The notes under the pieces: model-generated | Databases searched by the model: none | The model's input: only the letters and a program-made list of their open reading frames with translations | What the model was told of the DNA's origin: nothing | Part shown: one piece after another, positions 6,799 through 8,708 of the stretch | How the letters are laid out: every line of letters starts with the position of its first letter | Numbering within the stretch: the first letter of the stretch is position 1 | Origin: Azospirillum brasilense | GTDB taxonomy: Bacteria > Pseudomonadota > Alphaproteobacteria > Rickettsiales > UBA3002 | Reading direction: 5' to 3' | Assembly (NCBI GenBank): GCA_003241645.1 | Contig: QFOX01000075.1 | Span: 1-8,708 of the forward strand | Length of the DNA: 8,708 bases | Program-made: the position numbers and the translations under genes

Positions 6799-6827
6799 TT
6801 GCCGCCTTTTCCCGCGGCATCTGTATT
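6799..6827 (+). promoter_or_regulatory. Weak candidate promoter for the 6887-7783 pair
   Basis: The 223-base divergent gap 6664-6886 is AT-richer in its middle. TTGCCG (6799-6804), 17 bases, then TGTATT (6822-6827) is the best promoter-like pair toward 6887, but the match is modest. Upstream, CCGGTTG occurs twice 42 bases apart (6739-6745, 6781-6787), and ACAACC (6762-6767) forms an inverted pair with the second copy. These could be an operator but are short enough to be chance. Confidence 0.25.
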
Positions 6828-6886
6828 GCTCCCTTCCGCTTCTGCCACTCGGCTGTGTACGTACCACCCACCCATAGTGAGCCATC

Positions 6887-7246
6887 ATGATTGCAGTGAA
6901 CAGCACGTCGCCTAACGCCCTCTCCTGCCCCGATACCCGTGAACACGGGTCCTTTGCCGATCACGAACCCAGCCTGTGGCGCGCCGTGATCACGCAGGCG
7001 TTAATGGATGCTGCCACCGCCTCACGAAAACCGGAAGCCCGGCGCATCAAGGCCGAGGCCGTACGCTGGCTGCTTTCTCCTTCAGAGGATTTTGATACCG
7101 TGTGCGACCACGCCGGCCTCGACCCCGATTATGTGCGCAGCCGCGCCATTGCCGCCATGGAGCGCAATTGCGTGTGGCGCCTGCCCGCCGGGCAAGGCTG
7201 GCGTGCGAAAGCACGCGAACAGGCATTGCTTCAGCCCGCCGAATAA
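6887..7246 (+). CDS. Uncharacterised 119-aa protein, phage-associated type
   Basis: The first 28 residues are polar (MIAVNSTSPNALSCPD...), then a helical core: LWRAVITQALMDAATA (about 31-46), RRIKAEAVRWLLSPSEDFDTVCDHAGLDPDYVRSRAIAAME (about 52-92) and a basic end. The core pattern, a helix with WLLS followed by a D/E-F-x-x-V-C-x-x-A-G-L-D-P-D-Y-V-R segment, reads like a helix-turn-helix. I recall it in small hypothetical proteins of alphaproteobacterial phages and prophages, so DNA binding is a reasonable guess. It is followed 12 bases later by the next gene, which starts with its own GAGGT; the two are almost surely one transcript. A GTGAG five bases before the ATG is a fair ribosome site. 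Near its 3' end 7201-7216 can fold into a six-pair stem with a GAAA loop. Confidence 0.74.
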   Translation: MIAVNSTSPNALSCPDTREHGSFADHEPSLWRAVITQALMDAATASRKPEARRIKAEAVRWLLSPSEDFDTVCDHAGLDPDYVRSRAIAAMERNCVWRLPAGQGWRAKAREQALLQPAE

Positions 7247-7258
7247 TCGAGGTACCCC

Positions 7259-7783
7259 ATGGCATTCACTTCCCGTCGCGGGCGGCCCCCGCGCGCGCCC
7301 GAACCAATGGACAAAGGCACGCCGGAATTGCGGCAGAAGCACCGGTCCGGCCTCACACTGGAACCTATTGATCGATGCTTGTCGCAGCAGCTGATCGATG
7401 CGCAGCAGCACCGTGCCGCGCTTCACCTGCGCTGGTTGCACACGGTGCGCTATGGCGCCCCGGTGCTAAGCACCCGCTATCAGGATCGCATCAGCACCAG
7501 CGCAGAGCCCTTCCCCGATTCATGGCGGGCCGCACGCGAGGAAGAATACCGCGGCGCGCTCGTCATCCTGCGGCAGTGGCATGCGCACGACCTGGTGTTG
7601 CGCGTGGCGGTCTATCATGAGACCGCGGCCTTCATGCATGCCACGCTGCGCCAGCGTGCATGGCACGAACCTGCCCTCGCACAGGCGTTGGAAGCCCAGC
7701 ACCAGCGCCTATGCGCAGGCTTGCAGGCGCTTTGCGAGCATTGGTGGAACCCACCTGCGGCAACTTCACCACACCAGCCATAA
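7259..7783 (+). CDS. Uncharacterised 174-aa protein, family seen near phage packaging genes
   Basis: The N-terminus is basic and Pro-rich (RRGRPPRAPEPMDKGTPEL), followed by a conserved-looking block: RQKHRSGLTLEPIDRCLSQQLIDAQQHRAALHLRWLHTVRYGAPVLST (about 25-72). From memory this block, with its R-x-R-G-R-P start, a D-K-G-T-x-E-L segment and LRWLxTxRYGAP, marks a family of small alphaproteobacterial proteins of unknown function often annotated beside terminase or prophage genes. The second half (about 85-165) is helical and rich in His, Ala and Arg, with LVILRQWHAHDLVLRVAVYHE. No enzyme motif or membrane segment is evident. GAGGT at 7249-7253, five bases before the ATG, is a good ribosome site. 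It is the second gene of a tight pair with 6887-7246; no clear terminator follows its stop. Confidence 0.84.
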   Translation: MAFTSRRGRPPRAPEPMDKGTPELRQKHRSGLTLEPIDRCLSQQLIDAQQHRAALHLRWLHTVRYGAPVLSTRYQDRISTSAEPFPDSWRAAREEEYRGALVILRQWHAHDLVLRVAVYHETAAFMHATLRQRAWHEPALAQALEAQHQRLCAGLQALCEHWWNPPAATSPHQP

Positions 7784-7844
7784 AATACTTTATAAATTTG
7801 AACTAAATCACCGACGAAAGTTGCGTGCGAACCGCGGATTAACT

Positions 7845-7873
7845 TTGCTTCAGCGGTAATGTTCTGCTATGTA
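7845..7873 (+). promoter_or_regulatory. Promoter of the first Flp pilin gene
   Basis: TTGCTT (7845-7850), a 17-base spacer and TATGTA (7868-7873), the latter with a TGC extension, predict a start near 7880. A GATTAAC stretch touches the -35 from upstream. The third pilin gene has the same arrangement at the same spacing, which is the main support. The rest of the 184-base gap 7784-7967 holds an AT-rich stretch just after the previous stop and the pilin leader. Confidence 0.6.
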
Positions 7874-7881
7874 GGAAGGTA

Positions 7882-7896
7882 GCTGGGTGATCCAGC
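7882..7896 (+). other. Stem-loop at predicted 5' end of pilin mRNA
   Basis: GCTGG and CCAGC pair around a five-base loop, beginning about two bases after the predicted transcription start. The third pilin leader carries the same stem in the same place with a different four-base loop. A stem at the very 5' end can protect an mRNA from decay, which would suit an abundant structural protein; a DNA-level operator is the alternative. Confidence 0.5.
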
Positions 7897-7967
7897 GTAT
7901 GTCCGTGCTTAGTTGACCATATACTGGTTTTTAATGCGCGAAGTTTCATCGTCTAAAGGAGAATACC

Positions 7968-8144
7968 ATGACGAAATTTGTTAAATCGTTCCTCTCGAAC
8001 GAATCCGGTGCAACCGCAATCGAATACGGCCTGATTGCTGCACTCATCGCTGTTGCTGCGATCGTTGCCATGGGCACCATCGGCACCAACCTGAACAAGA
8101 CCTTCCAGAACGTTGGCGGCGAGCTCGCCAAAGGTTCCAACTAG
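7968..8144 (+). CDS. flp: Flp/Fap-type pilin (first copy)
   Basis: This is the structural subunit of a tight-adherence (Tad) type IVb pilus, made as a 58-aa prepilin in the inner membrane, trimmed by a TadV/CpaA-type prepilin peptidase and polymerised at the cell surface. The leader MTKFVKSFLSNESG is short and basic; cleavage is expected after Gly14, giving a mature protein starting ATAIEYGLIAA, with the family's Glu-Tyr pair at mature positions 5-6. A single hydrophobic helix spans about 21-40, and the tail TNLNKTFQNVGGELAKGSN is polar. An AAAGGAG six bases before the ATG (7955-7961) is the strongest ribosome site in the window, fitting high expression. An intrinsic terminator lies 24 bases after the stop. 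It is nearly identical to the pilin starting at 8565. Whether it is the major pilin cannot be told from here. Confidence 0.97.
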   Translation: MTKFVKSFLSNESGATAIEYGLIAALIAVAAIVAMGTIGTNLNKTFQNVGGELAKGSN

Positions 8145-8168
8145 TTTCATGCTAGTTTAAAAAGAGTT

Positions 8169-8203
8169 GTGGGTAGCAGCGAAAGTTGCTACCCACTTTC
8201 TTT
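8169..8203 (+). terminator. Intrinsic terminator between pilin genes one and two
   Basis: GTGGGTAGCAGC (8169-8180) pairs over 12 positions, with one G-U, with the complementary arm at 8185-8196 around a GAAA tetraloop, followed by TTTCTTT (8197-8203). This is the clearest terminator in the window. It should end most transcripts of the first pilin, and the second pilin's ATG follows immediately at 8204. Confidence 0.9.
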
Positions 8204-8377
8204 ATGAAACGTTTTTTCCAGTGCGAGCGCGGCGCTACCGCGATTGAATATGGCCTGATCGTTGCACTGGTCGTGCTGGTGATGGTGGTCGGCCTTTCTG
8301 CACTGGGTGGCGGCTCCACCAGCCTCTTCGGCACCACCAGCTCCGAAGTCACCAAAGCCACCTCTGGCGTGAACTAA
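8204..8377 (+). CDS. Divergent Flp/Fap-type pilin (second copy)
   Basis: This is a 57-aa prepilin with the family core but a different body. The leader MKRFFQCERG is followed by cleavage after Gly10, then ATAIEYGLIVALVVLVMVVG, keeping the Glu-Tyr pair at mature 5-6. The C-terminal 27 residues are Gly/Ser/Thr-rich and lack the TNLNKTF tail of its neighbours. It may be a minor or alternative pilin, or one assembled under other conditions. A cysteine in the leader is unusual. The ATG lies directly behind the terminator's T-run and has no Shine-Dalgarno; an in-frame TTG at 8186 falls inside the hairpin and is unlikely. No separate promoter is apparent, so expression probably depends on read-through and should be much lower than that of the first copy. 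No clear terminator follows its stop. Confidence 0.9.
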   Translation: MKRFFQCERGATAIEYGLIVALVVLVMVVGLSALGGGSTSLFGTTSSEVTKATSGVN

Positions 8378-8447
8378 ACTTCCCCCTCCCCGTTTTTTGC
8401 CATTTATTGGCCGCGCAACCACAGCTCGCAAACATTTGATTAAAACT

Positions 8448-8476
8448 TTGTGCATTTGCGAAGAATGCAGTATGTT
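8448..8476 (+). promoter_or_regulatory. Promoter of the third pilin gene
   Basis: TTGTGC (8448-8453), a 17-base spacer and TATGTT (8471-8476) predict a start near 8483. GATTAAAACTTTG just upstream and overlapping the -35 parallels GATTAACTTTG before the first pilin. The gap 8378-8564 otherwise holds a pyrimidine-rich stretch ending in six Ts after the second pilin and the leader of the third. Confidence 0.58.
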
Positions 8477-8483
8477 TTGCGTA

Positions 8484-8497
8484 GCTGGAATGCCAGC
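8484..8497 (+). other. Stem-loop at predicted 5' end of third pilin mRNA
   Basis: GCTGG and CCAGC around an AATG loop, starting one base after the predicted transcription start and 68 bases before the pilin ATG. The first pilin has the same stem at 72 bases. Flanking bases (GTAGCTGG, CCAGCGTATG) are also shared, whereas most of the remaining leader has diverged, so this element appears to be selected. Confidence 0.5.
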
Positions 8498-8564
8498 GTA
8501 TGGATGTGATGACTGAGCCGCACTCAAGCACACATTATTTATTGATCGAAGGGGAGATCTACCA

Positions 8565-8708
8565 ATGACTAAATTCGCTAAATCGTTCCTCGCGAACGAA
8601 TCCGGTGCTACCGCCATCGAATACGGCCTGATCGCTGCACTTATCGCCGTAGCCGCGATTGTTGCCATGGGCACCATCGGCACCAACCTGAACAAGACCT
8701 TCACCAAC
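8565..8708 (+). CDS. flp: Flp/Fap-type pilin (third copy, cut by window end)
   Basis: The first 48 residues are visible and the gene runs off the window. Leader MTKFAKSFLANESG, cleavage expected after Gly14, then ATAIEYGLIAALIAVAAIVAM, with the Glu-Tyr pair and one hydrophobic helix. Over the shared 48 residues it differs from the first copy at only three positions (5, 10 and 47). About fifteen bases differ, mostly silent third positions in the first two thirds; 42 bases covering residues 33-46 are identical. GAAGGGGAG (8548-8556), eight bases from the ATG, is a strong ribosome site. The separate promoter and leader match those of the first copy, so the two are probably expressed alike. Function as a Tad pilus subunit is well supported by family; the pilus machinery genes are not in view. 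Confidence 0.95.
   Translation, partial: MTKFAKSFLANESGATAIEYGLIAALIAVAAIVAMGTIGTNLNKTFTN

Noticed and set aside
6857..6864. GTACGTAC palindrome upstream of the 6887 gene
   Set aside because: Eight bases of symmetry that do not extend outward; too short to claim an operator.
7201..7216. Perfect six-pair hairpin with a GAAA loop inside the 6887 gene
   Set aside because: It lies in coding sequence with no T-run after it; probably a chance result of the GC-rich codons.
1..8708. CRISPR arrays, tRNA/rRNA genes, insertion sequences, integrase or att sites
   Set aside because: I looked for repeated spaced units, tRNA-like cloverleaf segments, transposase or integrase motifs and terminal repeats, and saw none.

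Overview
The window is GC-rich, densely coded bacterial DNA. The protein families (HK97-type packaging genes of the sort common in Alphaproteobacteria, and a cluster of tiny Flp/Fap pilins) suggest an alphaproteobacterial chromosome. I cannot place it more precisely from sequence alone.

Layout. 152-601 (+) is an unrecognised small gene. It converges, with six bases between the stops, on a minus-strand run read from 4380 down to 608: large terminase (TerL), a small two-helix membrane protein, an HK97-type portal protein and an HK97-family prohead protease. TerL, portal and protease look full length and keep their key residues. No major capsid gene follows the protease; the run ends abruptly against the opposing gene. 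Divergent from TerL are three plus-strand genes that I do not recognise (4426-5130, 5199-5471, 5529-6287). The last overlaps tail-to-tail with a minus-strand gene (6256-6663), a small basic-then-helical protein that could be a displaced small terminase. A plus-strand pair follows (6887-7246, 7259-7783); these resemble small hypothetical proteins often found beside phage packaging genes in Alphaproteobacteria.

The last kilobase is a Flp/Fap pilin cluster: two nearly identical pilins (7968-8144 and 8565 to the window end) flank a divergent one (8204-8377). The outer two have matching promoters and a matching stem-loop at the predicted transcript 5' end. The middle one starts seven bases after an intrinsic terminator hairpin and has no ribosome binding site of its own.

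How it fits together. The left part reads as a reduced, probably vertically kept, phage or gene-transfer-agent-like packaging set: terminase to translocate DNA, portal as channel and protease for head maturation, with capsid and tail genes absent or elsewhere. The right part supplies major and minor subunits of a tight-adherence (Tad/Flp) pilus. Three of the unrecognised genes share an extended -10 element placed so that transcription would begin at, or one base before, the start codon, which suggests leaderless mRNAs.
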